Assembly (NCBI RefSeq): GCF_008831285.2
Contig: NC_045146.1
Coordinates: forward strand, 9,250,972 to 9,314,971
Length of the DNA: 64,000 nucleotides
Reading direction: 5' to 3'
Origin: Nymphaea colorata
Lineage: Eukaryota > Streptophyta > Magnoliopsida > Nymphaeales > Nymphaeaceae
The notes under the pieces are model-generated. The model was not told where the DNA came from and did not search any database. It saw only the letters and a program-made list of their open reading frames with translations. Positions 35,411 to 48,494 of this stretch are shown piece after piece. The translations under genes and the position numbers were made by a program. How positions within the stretch are numbered: the stretch's first letter is position 1; every line of letters starts with the position of its first letter.

Positions 35411-37169
35411 CTAAAGATTTCCATAATTTGTAATAACAACTTAACATTTTTTGAAAAACATATTACATGAAATTGTGTACTTTTTAGTAATTATGAAAGG
35501 TGACTGACATCGTATCCTTTGCTTAATGGTATACACCATCACCTTATCATCAACTTGAGTAATCAACATACTACACATCATAGTTATGATCAGTTCTTTT
35601 ATGAAGTACTTGAACATCTCTGGCATAAATGAATCTCTAAATGATATTCTATAAAATGGAGTGTTTTAATAGGCTCAACCTCATTGTTCATTTTGAATTC
35701 CAAGTTGTTTTTGTTGTGCCATTGTCTATCTATTGCTTCTTGATATTTCACAACAAACTTTTATAAACTATTTATGGATTAACTCTATTCTTGAAATAGT
35801 TGTTCATGCACTCACTTCATTGAATTGTGGACATTCTGACCGTAAATGTATCACTAGAATATGGTTTACGCTTTGTCTCTCTCACTATATAAGTTGATCA
35901 CCCAATCAGTGGTTTCTAATTAAAGATATAATTATCATTTCAATACATCTTTCTTCAAATTCTTCTGTTGACTCTAACTTCAAAAACCACACATCCTATA
36001 ATTGTTTGAAATGTCTATTTTGTTTCAACAAGTTGCTCAAGTATGTTGGCACTTTTTGCATTATATGGCAATTGCAATATCTATGAACAGGTTATGGAAA
36101 GACATCCTTTGCAGTTTTTCTCATTGCAACATTTTGATTAGTCACTATTAAAATATGAGTTTGATAGCCCATCATGTTTAGCCATTCATCAAGAAGCCAC
36201 TTGAATGTTTCAACCTCTTAACCCACAACCAAAAATCATACTTTTGTTATGGTGATTTACATTTGTAAATGGAGCAAATGGCATATTGTATTTGTTCTTC
36301 TTATATGTTGTATCAAACGACACAATGTCTTCAAAATACTGATATTTTTTATGAGCAATTGCATCTACCCAAAAATAATTTCCAAAAATCCTGGTCTCAT
36401 CTACTTGAATGGAAAAATAAAAAATAGATTTTCAAGTGTCCTTTATTTGAAACAATTCTTCATAGGTTGTTGTCTTACATCCATAACCTATCATGCTTTC
36501 AATCTAGATCCAACCATAGTTTCCACAATATGTTTTTCAGGTTATTTCATCTTCTTTGCCGTCTTTTGGAAATTCACATTTGATGGTAAATGTAAGTAAT
36601 GACTATGTGCATATTGTGTATTGAACGCACACCATTTATTCTACTTTGAATCCATTTCGATGGACATCTGGGCCTTGCAGCCACATTTCAATAATGGCTG
36701 TTCACTTTTCTCATTGTGTTCCTATTTCTTCAAACCATTCTTCTTCCAACAATACTGCTTTCAATGTAGAATACATTTTCTATTCTTCGAGTCATATATC
36801 CTTATATCAAACTCACCTTGTCTTGCATATGTATTCCAAAACTTATGTGCACTTTTTAAACTATCAAATTTCATTTCACTCTCTAGTGTGATTCTTTTAC
36901 AACAGTTGGCACTAACCCTTGTTGCATGTTTGTCTCCTCGATACATAGTCTGTCACTGTTAGCATCTATTTCTTCATTTCATCTAATTCTTCATCACCCT
37001 CATTTCATCAACCACAATCTTAGCATCTATGGCTTTGCCATTTTCATTTTATTCATAATCAAAGTTTTTGGACATCTTCCTTAACATCAACATCTGTTGT
37101 ACTTTTGTTTGTAGATGTATCTAGCTTTTTCCATGTTTGAACTTATAGAGCTGCAATTTGTATCCATTT

Positions 37170-39500
37170 TAAAACACCTTTAGAACATAAAATGAACAAT
37201 ATTAAATTATTGGAGTTGTAAATGACAATATGAATTTTTGTTCACAATGATTTGCATGAACACTGAAAAAGAATGAGGCAAATCATATGATAGCACCTTT
37301 CTTTTAGGAAATTGTTTTATTCTTTAAGCAGCCTTGGTCAATTTGCTGCCATATTAAGTTTGATACAAAGATCCAAAACTTTTAAATTTTTAATGGCTAC
37401 ACAAACTTGTTTACATGCCTCCACAAAAAAATTCAAGAGAGATTGAACAATTTAGGAGAACAGTAATTGCAATTGTAGTTGAGTTGACCCACTCCAATAG
37501 ACTCAAATACTCAATCCAAAAATGATCTTTATGGAATTGAATTTTATCCCATCCTTTGAATTAGAAACAGAAAATGCAACTCAAAAACCGATTTGGACTA
37601 TTGCTATTGATATGCTTAATAAAAAAGAATCAAATTTAAAGTTCCTAAAAATTAGGAAAAATAATTTCGATTATTTTGACTCCAAAAAAATTTTGTGCCG
37701 CTGTGATGGGCTTGTTCCCCATTGGTGGAGAAGAGTAGAGACTACTCATGGAAAAGGGGCAGTGGACACATTTGTTGTAGTGAAAGACTAAAGAATGTCT
37801 TTGAAGTAAAGATGCATGCAAAAAAGCATGGGCTGCACTCCACATGAAGCAATAAGGTACACTGTCTGATCTTTTTCACTAGTTTCTTATCTCTTGATTT
37901 TTCCAATGCAAAGATTTAGATGAACATTGTTAAATGAAACGAGTTGTGTGCACTAAAAAGCTGTTTCGTTTGGAAGAGCCGCCCAACCACCTCCTGTTTC
38001 ATTTAACAATGTTCATCTAAATCTTTGTCCTCAACGTTGTTGTCGATAGATCACATTGTTGCAGTGCACACAACTTGTCTGGGTTGGAAGTATGGCTGGG
38101 AGGGAGAAGGAATACAAAGGGTAGGAGGAGAGAAAGAGCAGTGAGGGAGAAATGAGGGGAACCTGCTCGACAACCTTGAGCAGCTTTTTTTTGGGACTGA
38201 ATCATGGTTGTCCAATTGCATGCAATCAAACAGCTCGGTTTAGTTGTGAGATACATTGGTCTCCTTGTTCGTGGAGACCGATACTTTCTAGAAGCTTTCT
38301 TGTTTAAAATTGTTGTTTTAAAATTCTGTCAACATGTGCTATACTATTTCTTTTCCATGAACAAACAATTTATTTTCATTGAACTGTCTTGATCTGGAAA
38401 CATTGTATCTTAATGTTCTTATGACAACGAACCATCTAAATGAACCTTGTTGGTCACCCTTTTTGACAGCATGGGAGAAATTGAAAAAATTTGTAGGAAA
38501 ACCATTGAAAACAAGTAAACCATTGCAAAAGTCCTTGATGCCTTACCTTCAAACCTAAAGATTTAGACTTGTACTGGTTGTTGAATTCATGTCATCAAAA
38601 TTTTTAAGTTTGGAGGTTTATTGGTTTCTTGTTTACGAAGTCCTTGATGTCTTACCTTAAAAATTCATGTGAAAGCATTGATGTTGAAGTTCAAAATACC
38701 AAAAGGATACTGCCATAGTATTGGAAACAAATTGACAAGGAAAAGCATATTTGTTGTAGAATGTGCATTGCAAAGGCTAGATAGAAATGAATTGTTACAA
38801 GTTGCCACATAAGGTTAAGCAATCACTTGTGAGTATATCTTGTCTATATGGAAACATATGGTGAATATAAATGCGTAAAACCATAAAACTTAGGATAGTA
38901 AAAATATTGAGAAAAAATGCTAGGTTTAAAATCAATACCATTTAATCCCATCCATTGATTATTTTGTCAAAAATCCATCTTACCCAAGGGTTTAGAAGGA
39001 CATGTGGAAGGAGTGTCAAATCTGTTCAACTTTCATAGCATCCTTATTCCTATTCTTGAGGGAAAAAGGATAGGCAAACTATCTTGTATTTTGATGGATA
39101 TTAGACATTGGCATATTGATTTTTCCATGAAATAAGGGTTCTTTTGATCTCATGAACTATTGAAAATCAAACAAGCCTTGATATAATTGGAAATATCTTA
39201 TATTTATTGGGAGCTTTATGTTAAATATGATTCATGCTTTTGCTTTATAGATTAAGGTGATTTTTTAATGGAGTTTCTTCTTTCAATTAAGATGGGATTT
39301 TTTCCTTCATGCAAAGAAAAAGGAATTGTGCTTAAAGTTCTTAGCTCGAAATGTTAACCAAGTGTTTGTTGTGGAAAGTGACTGAAATGATTGACTTCAT
39401 TCATGTTGGATCAGACTTAGATTGTTGATCAACAGTTTGCACCTAGCACAACCCCTCATTCTAATATATTCTGCATTAAGCGGATATCCAATTTGTCTTA
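37170..39500. other. AT-rich intergenic stretch with a strong inverted repeat
   Basis: No gene recognised. The notable structure is the perfect inverted repeat at 37909-38027. Short open frames near 37522-37791 and 38017-38256 have no known match. Confidence 0.5.
37909..38027. repeat. Perfect 32-bp inverted repeat with 55-nt loop
   Basis: Arms 37909-37940 (CAAAGATTTAGATGAACATT and on to GAAAC) and 37996-38027 are exact reverse complements. The loop is 37941-37995. A second perfect 13-bp pair, AGTTGTGTGCACT at 37942-37954 and its complement at 38063-38075, starts in the loop and ends outside the right arm, so the two pairings cross. Either strand would fold into a long hairpin. It may be a small-RNA precursor or the remnant of a rearranged foldback element. 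Confidence 0.93.
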
Positions 39501-39517
39501 GGATGTCAAGGTGGAGA

Positions 39518-39532
39518 CTCTCTCTCTCTCTC

Positions 39533-39598
<66 letters not shown>

Positions 39599-39604
39599 AT
39601 ATAA
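39518..39604. repeat. (TC)n then (AT)n microsatellite
   Basis: (TC)8 at 39518-39534 is followed by 24 AT dinucleotides at 39539-39586 and a short GTAT run. Confidence 0.95.
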
Positions 39605-42261
39605 ATCTTTGTATGATGTTTGGCCTTGGACAGCTGTTGTGTACATTTTCTATTATTTTTTCTGGTTCCAAATATGATTACTGGTTAGTCTCATAAAGAG
39701 ATCGACTTAAAGGTATCATGGGCATTATTTTGTTGGATTGAGTTACATGTACATCAACTGCCTTCCAAAAATGACGTTGCTGAATTTACCTTTACAAGTT
39801 CAGCTAATTCTGCAAAGTTGGTTATGAAATTTCAGATGATGAGCTGATGTTCTGACATCAAAACTTAAGCACTATTTGAGGTTCATCTTTGGTACCATTT
39901 CTGTTACCTCATAAATAAATTGACTGGTGTTCGTGGTGGGAGGAGCAGAGGCTATAATATAAGCATTTTCCCCCCTTTTTAACTGTCGACACTAATACAT
40001 TTACTATAGTTTTATAGACACTATCAAGGTTGCCTTTTAAGTGTAGACAGGATCAATCTTCCATCGTTCACCTAAGGTTGAAAACAGGGTTTTGATGTGT
40101 TTATCAATCTCTTAAACATGTATAACCAGGTTGGCTCATAAACATGATAATGATGCTTAGATGAAGTCTGCCAATGGTATTGCCGATTATCATGTTAGTT
40201 TTCATATTGATCTATCAAGTCAAAAGTTGGGTATGTTTTTGGAAGTATTGACTAAACCTTTTTGTTGCAAAGTATCTCAAAAAGATAGAATATGATTCCT
40301 CTTATGTTGCTCCCAAAAGCATACTCAACTTCGATCGTTTGCTTGATTTAATATTCTCACTTCCAAATCTACTGTGGAATATATATGTTGTTACTCTTAG
40401 TTATATATCACTTGAAAAAGACATTCCTAATAAGAATTAGGTTGCCAGTGGTACTCTTTCATAGAAGAGGTTTGTGATAAAAATAAAAAAAGGTTTTGAA
40501 ATCCATGTAGTAGAACATCCTAGTTATCAAAAAGTAGTTGTTCTTATGAAACAAAAAGGTTGCAGATTTGATAATTTTGTTCATATTCTATTCAGTTAGA
40601 AAGTGAGATAAAGTACCTTTTTAAATGGCTCCTAACTTCTCTTACTTTTTCCTTTAAAATATGCACAAAAAGGTGTAAGTGCTATATGAACAACATTATT
40701 TTTTCAGAAAAAAGAGAAAGAACTATGGCTAATATAAACGGCTGCTAAATGACTTACACACCTATGCCACTGACCTTGACTACCGCTGCCACCGCAAAAG
40801 ACTTTTCTTATTGCTACGAAGAGGACAGCGCCGTTGGCTAGTCGCTAGGGCGGCAGCCGTCGCCAATAAAGTTATTGGAAACGGCAATAACGTTATTAGT
40901 GATGGGCTGATGGCAGTGGCCGTTGCAATAGCAATAGCCGGTTTAGGTTGGGTGTTTGGATATGTTGTGGACAGTTTATCCAGTTACGGCACCCAACACT
41001 TACAACGGATCAGATCAAGTTGTCCGCCAGTCTGCCAAAAAAAAAGGGGATAGAAAATTGTGCGTAAGTTTGTCTGCTGTAAGCAATGACGAGTAGACGG
41101 TTGGTGGGGAGAAGAGGACTTCTCCCCGCCCTTTCACGAAGAAAATCCAAAAAGGATAGCGGTAGGCGATAAAGAAATGAGCGAGGATCAAGGCAGACGG
41201 ATTCTGCGCATATAAGAATTTGCATATGGTTTTGCGCACCACGTGACTTGGAGACTAACAGTCACTGATCAAATGTTCTGGTTTTTTTTTTTTCCAATTG
41301 ATTAATCAGCTCCTTTTTGTCTTTATTGTTACACTTAAAAAAGGAAGTTGGGTTGTTTTGGAAAATATTATTCAGTCGAATGCGATTCGGCTGTAAGAAT
41401 GATCAGTGCATGAATAGGACGAATACCTTCCTTTTTTTTTTTTTTTCTTGGGTAAGATAAAAGAGCATCCGTACTGTCCTATTCCTTCTTATCCAAATCT
41501 GGCACTTGCCAGGACCTTTGGTTAACTCTACCCTACTGTCTAAAATCGACTGTGCGTTGGATTGATTGGTTAAAACAATATATCTCAAATTTTGAAAATT
41601 AAAAATAAAATGTATTATCATAAAATAGAATAAAATCTGAAAATAATATAAGCATGACCAGACTATGCCTTAGGGGTTAATAATACGTGAAGGGTGGATA
41701 CTCCAGCGAGCCCGTTGAAAAAAAAAAAAATCTCTCATTTTTAACGAGTGTCTAGAGAAGGGGTAAAAAAAAGTGCAAGAGATTATATTTGTTTAACGTG
41801 AATAGCATAGCATAGCATAGCTCTCTTCCTTATGTTATTCTTGAAGAAAGTTTCAAAAAAATGGTGGTAATTATGCCCCCTCGTTGTTTTAATAACATAG
41901 GCGTACACCTCATTAGAATATATATGCTAATTAGACCGACCATTAAATAATTAAGTACTTCCATGACGCCAGGTTTAGTGTACATTAATACCAATTACCA
42001 AGGCAAGTCATAACAGGGGGTTAAGTTTTCGTGTATAATGTACGCGTCTTAATTGCCTGTCCTCTAACAAGTACGTGGAGAACTCATGTCTCTGGTACAC
42101 CTAACTCTGAGCTGGGAACATGAAGGAACCAATAGATAACCGACTGGACGTACACCTCGAATATATATAAATAAGGTCTCAATGTTTTTTTTTTTTTTGT
42201 TTAAATTTTCTTGCCATGAAAAAGTCTACTTTTAACGTTAAAAGTTTTAAGAGTTCATTTA

Positions 42262-42303
<42 letters not shown>

Positions 42304-42943
42304 TAAATCATGAAAAACAAATGGGAACAGAAAGAAACCGCATTCACAACTAATCCTGTTCACATCCCTTTGTGATAAACATGGATATCAAGAGAAAGTG
42401 GCCACTGGTCGGTTCATGCCAATTTAATATCAAAGCTTATCCAGTCACACGTTATTTATAAATATTCACTTGCTACTACATGCCAACGCTACGAATTAGT
42501 TAAAGACAGATTTATGTAATTTATTGGACACGTTAATTTGCGATTGCCAAATTTGGTGTTGGCAAGAACCAAACCCGAACAAAATAAAAGTTACCTGCAC
42601 GTTGCGGACTTGCCAAAAAAGGGATCGGACAAGAAAGAATGGAAAAAATAAGGGGAAGAAGAATAAGATCACGGCCAGCTGACAATTAGGTCCATAGTCA
42701 AAGCTAGCTAACACTATATTTTACTGTAGCTGACTATTGTACTGGGGCGGGCTGCAAGAGAGCCGCGCGTTTATTATATTTATTTAATAAAACAGCATTC
42801 ACATCAGCACGCGGGCCAACTCAGATTAACTTAGTTGGATCCAGTTTTTGCTAAACTCAATTTAAATATCTGATCTTATGTATTATAATATTTGAATTGG
42901 ACTCAGATTTAGATGAATCAACTTCGACTTCGGTATCTATCTA

Positions 42944-43012
<69 letters not shown>

Positions 43013-45900
43013 GGGGTTTGACTCTCATGCATGAGATGTTTCAAAATTTATTTGCAATTGGGGGACAGATCTTAGTTGATCGGGTGTAAGTCAGCTCTGA
43101 AATAATATATCCCCGACTAAATGCATTGCAAATTCAATCATCAATCAAATATGTGGGATCCATTTACATCCTGATTAATAACATACGAAAATGGGCGCTC
43201 CATCCATATAATTGTAGCTGCCGAGATGCACCCCTCCAATATTGAAAAGCATCTTGCACCGAAATTGAGCATAAATTAATATGAGGCCGACTTAGGTGCG
43301 CCATCCCGATGATTTTTTAATTAATTTCCTATTTTTTGACATAAAATTACTCCTTTTGCAAAAAAAAAACAAAACAAAACAAAATAAGAAAGAAATCGAA
43401 AAAGCCAAATTTGAAATACTGATGTGCTTGATATATATATATATGCAAGACGACAGATAAATAAATTGAAGGATTCACCCTCATATGAGAATTACATTCC
43501 ATGTGTCATTAATTGGCCGGTGATAGCTAGGTGCATATGTGCCTGGTAATTGATCGCCCACGCATGGCCTTAAGAATATATAGACCTGTTGCAAATTAAG
43601 CGTCGTCACGACTTATACCCGAAATTTTAATATAGTTGTTAACATCACAAAGTTTGAAATGTGAAAGGATGTCAAACCATATGCTTAGGCTGCTTTTGCC
43701 TCCCTAAAGCTTATACCCCATAACCCAGGAATTCTCCCAAGTTCAAGTTATATTAATGATTGGATGCATTAAGCACTTATATACGAGAGGGGGAGTCAAA
43801 AGAAAGGCCGTAACATTCGCTGCATGCATGCTGCTTCAGAAGAAGCAGACACATGTACATGCCAAGTCTAATTATGTTCGTCAACGTCTTCCTCGGGATG
43901 TCTATGAAGACCTGTGTTCATCGACGTCTTCTTCACATGTCAATGAAAGTAGATCTTTTCCGACATCGCTGTCTGAACGTTGTTAAAAATCAATTTTGAC
44001 CGACGGCCTTTTTTCCACGCGTTGGTGAATCCATAATTAGCTTGCCTATATAACACCAAATCCTTTTATTGCAGTATTTGATTACTCTCCACTCTCACCT
44101 GAATGTGGAATATTCAGAATGATCTCCCTTTCACTTCCAAGCAGAGTGCAGGAAGGAAGCTATATTAGGAGCTAGCCTCTGTTACAGTTCAATGCTTCCG
44201 CCAATAGCCTTGCTTCTTGCTTCACGTTATAACTTTCCCCAATCTGGTCGACTATATGTTATTCTGGCATTTTAGTTTCAAGCATTTCACTTCTTGCCTT
44301 CCATTTCACACACGTTGCTTCCTCCTCTACCTTTTTCATCACTTGCTGGTAACTAGCAGGACTTCTTATATTAGCCTATGATAAATCAGTGCAGTGATAG
44401 TAGAAAAGGTACAGCAGGCAAGCAATGTGGCGCAGTGCTAACGGAGAAGCAAATGCTTTATAGTTGATCAGATTCGAGGAAGTAACGTGAAGCTGCAAGA
44501 AGTAAGGTTGAATAGAGGGCATGGATTTTAAAAGCGAGAAGCAAGTTTCCTGGAATTTAGGAAAGGAAAAATTTTCGTGTACCTACTTTAACACTGTAGA
44601 TTCAACTCAATATATCCATTGGATAATAGAGATTCCAATGCTAATAGTCTTATCACAGTTTCTTGTCTGCTTTCGAGGACAGGAAGTATCATGCTCTTGT
44701 CTGGATCCCAAAATAAAGATTGCCGGAGCCTAGCTATCTGATTATCTCCTACAACTTGGCATTCGTTTATCTCATCTCTTATCAGCAAAATGTCTTTCAA
44801 ATAATCCATCAGCTACCGATCCTTTTGACAAGCACTCAAACAATTTGAAAATAATAATAAAGAAAAAGAAAGCAGGTGGTTAGTTGAATGTCTTGTTCCA
44901 AAGAGGAGAAAATTAACAAAAAAGTATAAAGACATAATGGAGTGCAGGCTATATATTGACAAATTTCCGCTAGCTAGAGGCCAAATGAAAGTTGTTAAGA
45001 CTTTCTTTATTAGATTAATGAATGTAAGCTTAACTGCGAGGATCCGGTCGCCGCAGCTTATTGGACAGACTTGGTTGCTTCTATTGTTCATCAACTCCCA
45101 TGCTATTCTGTTAATAATTAAGCATTCCAGCAGACATAGCATAAGCAGGACTTCGTCCTTTAGTGGCACTTTTTTCTTTTTCCTTTTCTTTTTGAATTAG
45201 AAAACTGTGGTTAGGCAGACCTCCAAGGCCATATATATAATAAATTAGCTACTGGCCAAGGAAACCACTAGGGGTGTTTTATATATCCTTTCAAAAAATT
45301 ACGAACTCAAGAAGCGGGTATCATGGTTGGCTGCATTATGAGGAAAGCTAGCTGGTAGGCGAGCCTAACTAAGCTGAGATGGCCTTGTTCAGGCTCGTTC
45401 AGTAAGTTTGAAAAGCATGCCTGCATGAATGCAGTAGTTGGCAAACACGTTAAGAACAGCCATGCCAATAGCATTTATGGACAAGGTCAGATCCTTGCCA
45501 AATGACAATTAAGGATGGTGGTAGCAGCAGGGGTCTTAGAGGTCGGTTGACTCGTGTTCCATGACATGACAGATTGGCCGTCCTATTCTCCACACTACTT
45601 CCCATTTTTCCGAAATATGTGTATCTGTTCTGTTTAGATTTGATTCAAGTGGAACATGTTTGTCTTTTATGTCTATTTTGTTTGTTCTGTTGGCTATAAC
45701 GGCAAATACATCACTGTTACAGCATTCTTTCGCTTTTCTAATAAAAAAAAATTCACATAAACATGATAGTTGCCTAGATTGACATTGTTTATAATTTATT
45801 ATTACTTACTCAGGTAATCGCCAAGGACCACTTCTGCTTACTAACAAAATTAACCTCATAATACCCTGCAGTATACCAAAAATACATTTAATGAAATTAG
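39605..45900. other. Intergenic stretch without recognised genes
   Basis: Contains (AT)n at 42265-42299 and a longer (AT)n at 42949-43011, T runs at 41281-41293 and 41432-41447, and an ATAGC repeat at 41803-41821. Minus-strand frames at 44588-44809 (73 codons) and 44813-45169 (118 codons) are open but match no family I can name and have no visible partner exons. Confidence 0.5.
42949..43011. repeat. (AT)n microsatellite
   Basis: About 31 uninterrupted AT dinucleotides following a CTAT run. Confidence 0.95.
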
Positions 45901-45920
45901 AAGATAATGTTATCATGATT

Positions 45921-46150
45921 TTAGTTGGTTGTTCGGTTGTTTCCACGGGTCATTCTAGTTGAAAATAAACAATCAATTGTCCCAGCAGCAACAGTTAACA
46001 TCCATGGAGCTCCATTGATTACTGACGGAGAAGAAGGGAAACCCCTGACATTCATCTCTGTGGAAAATAGAACAGTCACTCCTTCAGTGACAGCATGGAA
46101 AGAATCGCCCATCCTATTGATGCAACACAGAAGTTCACATCCGTAAGAAC
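45921..46150 (-). pseudogene. Subtilisin-like protease (subtilase) exon fragment
   Basis: The minus strand reads SFHAVTEGVTVLFS, then, after a short stretch, INGAPWMLTVAAGTID. Plant S8 subtilases have SFHAVxxGIxVVxSAGNxGP followed by NVAPWxxTVxAxTxDR. Here the SAGN oxyanion-hole block is altered (Ser then TEMN), Val in NVAPW is Gly, and a frameshift separates the upstream GSFHAV context near 46110. The catalytic Ser region, propeptide and PA domain are absent. An isolated decayed exon. Confidence 0.75.
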
Positions 46151-46281
46151 ATCAGAGCTCGCAGACAGGGGAAGCCCCTGATACATTGGCATCTCACTGA
46201 CAGGTTGAGTTAGCCATGCTACAGCGAGCTCAGCTTGGTCAAAGGTCCAAATTAACCAGGAACTTAGTTAAGAAATTAAAA

Positions 46282-46283
<2 letters not shown>

Positions 46284-46365
<82 letters not shown>

Positions 46366-46415
46366 AGAAACTACATAAACAAAGAAGAGAAACAGAATTG
46401 TATATTTTTTCTATA

Positions 46416-46485
<70 letters not shown>
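46284..46485. repeat. Two long (AT)n tracts separated by 57 bp
   Basis: Tracts at 46284-46362 and 46420-46485 flank a short unique piece with AAACAGAAACTACATAAAC. Self-complementary tracts of this length can form cruciforms and often mark unstable sites. The Tyr-Ile repeat ORFs across them are not genes. Confidence 0.95.
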
Positions 46486-46488
<3 letters not shown>

Positions 46489-46489
46489 G

Positions 46490-48490
46490 TAATAGTAATG
46501 GCATTTGCCAATGGTTCTAGATTGTTTTGTATTCCTGTATGTCATTTCCGCTGATGCATCTAACAGGTTTAGTCATGTTTGAGAGCCAATATGCACTATT
46601 TGCAGATGTTATTTAATCCTTGTATTCGAATATCATGGTAATATATCATGCATGTACTTATACCTTTATAGACATTGAACGATAGAGTGGAGCTAATTAG
46701 TTTTAATTACATGAATGATATGCACAGCGGAATGTGGATTGCACTTTTTCATGCGTCTTTCCAGGTACTGGGGCGCCAATTTAAGTTCAACACACTACAA
46801 CAACAATTAATATTGGCAACAGAGTTCACTGATGATGGTTTTGGGGGATAGAAATTCCACCTTTGCACTGCAAACTAAGGCTCGCGTTAATTTTTACTGA
46901 GTGAAAACTTTTCGAGTGAAATACACACGACAGAAGAAGAGACGGAGAGAGGAAAAAGCTGGAGAGCAAAGGGAAAAACGAGAGGTGATGATGAGAAAAA
47001 ACCCTAGGTATAGAAGACGGAAGGCTTTCAAGAGAGGAGAAGAGAGCAGCGACGACATCTTCTTTTCATTTCTCTTGATCTGATGCCACTGAACGATGTT
47101 GTTTCCGTTGTGGACATTTCGGACAAGCTACGCCTCCGAGCATTCTCTTTTTTGCTACTTGCTTTCATCCTTTTCTTCCACACAAAGAACAAACAAGAGA
47201 GATCCCCTTTTAGTTCCTTCTGCTTTTTAATTTCCCTTTTCCTTATGAAGGAAACCAAAATTGTACGTGGGAATTGAGAAGGCAATAATTGGTTTCCATT
47301 TGATTCTTTCTCCAATTCCTCTTCACATTTCCTCATTGATTCTCTCCTAGTGTCATCCTTAGAGGTCGTTTGATTGCTGTCCACTGGGACAGGACAGACA
47401 GGACGTACTCTCCATTACACCACTGTCCTGTCCTTATGGACAATGGTGTTCCTTGTCTACCGTTTGATGATTTTAGGAACAAAACACTATGTTCTTCTTG
47501 TCCGGCATTTGTTTCGTGTGTCTGTTCTGTCCGTCCTGTCTTATATTTGTTTTTGTCTTGTTCAATTTATCCGTTCTGTCTGATGTTTAATCCTGTCTGA
47601 CGTTTGTACTGAAAGAAATCTTTAATTTCAATATCTCCTGTATTTATTTCTAAAGAATATTTTATTTACAAGTACAACTTCATCAGCAATAAATAAGAAA
47701 AAACAAAAAACTTAGAAGCTTCTTATCAGGAAGCAATACAAAACGCCAATGAACAAAGGGAGAAGCATTCACATAACATTGGAAGGAACATGTTCAAATA
47801 ATGTAAGAGTGTGCACCCTTCACCTCGGTTTTGAAAGTATTTCAAATGAACTCTTCTTGTAAAGAGTAAAAGCATACATTTAATCAAATACACAGGAACC
47901 AGTTCAGAATGTCACAACCACAACCACAGTTGTAACAAACCTTTTATGAAAAACTGGAAGAACAGTTGACACTTTCACAAGAAGAATGTGATGGAAAGAA
48001 AGAAATCTGGCGGGTCTCTTAGACACAACATGACATCTCTTCAAATATCTTTACAGTTCAAGCAGGAAAGGCTTTCAATTAAACATAAAATGAATCATTC
48101 TTCCTGAATGCCATAGTACAAAAACAGGCATCTCGCAATTTTCCCTATCAATGTTAACAAGTATTAACAAGTATCGAACAATTACAAAAGTATCTGATAG
48201 ATGAAGCAGGGATTATTACATCGACTGTAAAAGCAAAGTACAACATTGATATATTCACCTGTATCACAACATTGTAGAGAACAATGAGGAAGACACTATC
48301 GTCAACTTACTTCCAATGGTAACCGAAAGGCACCTAGCCACCATCCAAAGGATCATGTCAGGGCAAAATCATGCCCAGGCAACGTCTTCACCACCACTGA
48401 TGAACTAAAACACCATGGTCCCATACAAATTGTTTAAAATATTCAATTGTTGTAAGCCATAAAACAAAAACAACTATGACAGCTTGCTAG
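46490..48490. other. Intergenic; possible transposon end at 47360
   Basis: No gene recognised. At 47360 TTAGAGGTCGTTTGATTGCT resembles a TIR start and is followed by repeated GGACAG/CTGTCC motifs, but no matching opposite end was found. 46900-47080 is purine-rich with AAAACCCTAG, a motif common in plant leaders, but no frame follows convincingly. Confidence 0.4.
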
Positions 48491-48494
48491 ATAA

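Larger units (their letters stand above)
33030..37168 (-). pseudogene. FAR1-RELATED SEQUENCE (FRS/FHY3-like) pseudogene, split by a DNA transposon
   Basis: Minus strand. The N-terminal region starts near 37165 (MDTNCSSISS). The FAR1 DNA-binding domain is at 36761-36946 (LESEMKFDSLKSAHKFWNTY). The MULE-transposase-derived domain is at about 36120-36450, with FGNYFWVDAIAHKKYQYF, IVSFDTTYKKNKYNMPFAPF and NHHNKSMIFGCGL; KDVFP lies near 36100. The C-terminal part with QYxxA-like text is at about 35700-35800. The SWIM finger is split: LSCYYKLWKSLG before 35411 and VFVCCHMFAVF, VDKLPPIYVLKR after 33556. The tail has ERIDELLQDLD and a final knuckle SCGNIEHDLHTC (33037-33080). Several stops and shifts occur. 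FRS proteins are nuclear regulators domesticated from Mutator transposases; a true MULE origin is also possible. Confidence 0.87.

Noticed and set aside
36249-36962. Plus-strand ORFs of 81-116 codons
   Set aside because: Antisense to the FRS pseudogene, which explains the sequence by conserved motifs on the minus strand.
44588-45169. Adjacent minus-strand ORFs of 73 and 118 codons
   Set aside because: No recognisable motif, no splice partners and ordinary AT-rich surroundings; kept only as a note.
46216-46504. Tyr-Ile repeat ORFs on both strands
   Set aside because: Produced by (AT)n microsatellites, no coding signal.
47360-47600. TIR-like GGTCGTTTGATTGCTGTCC start
   Set aside because: No matching end in inverted orientation within several kb and no TSD could be defined.
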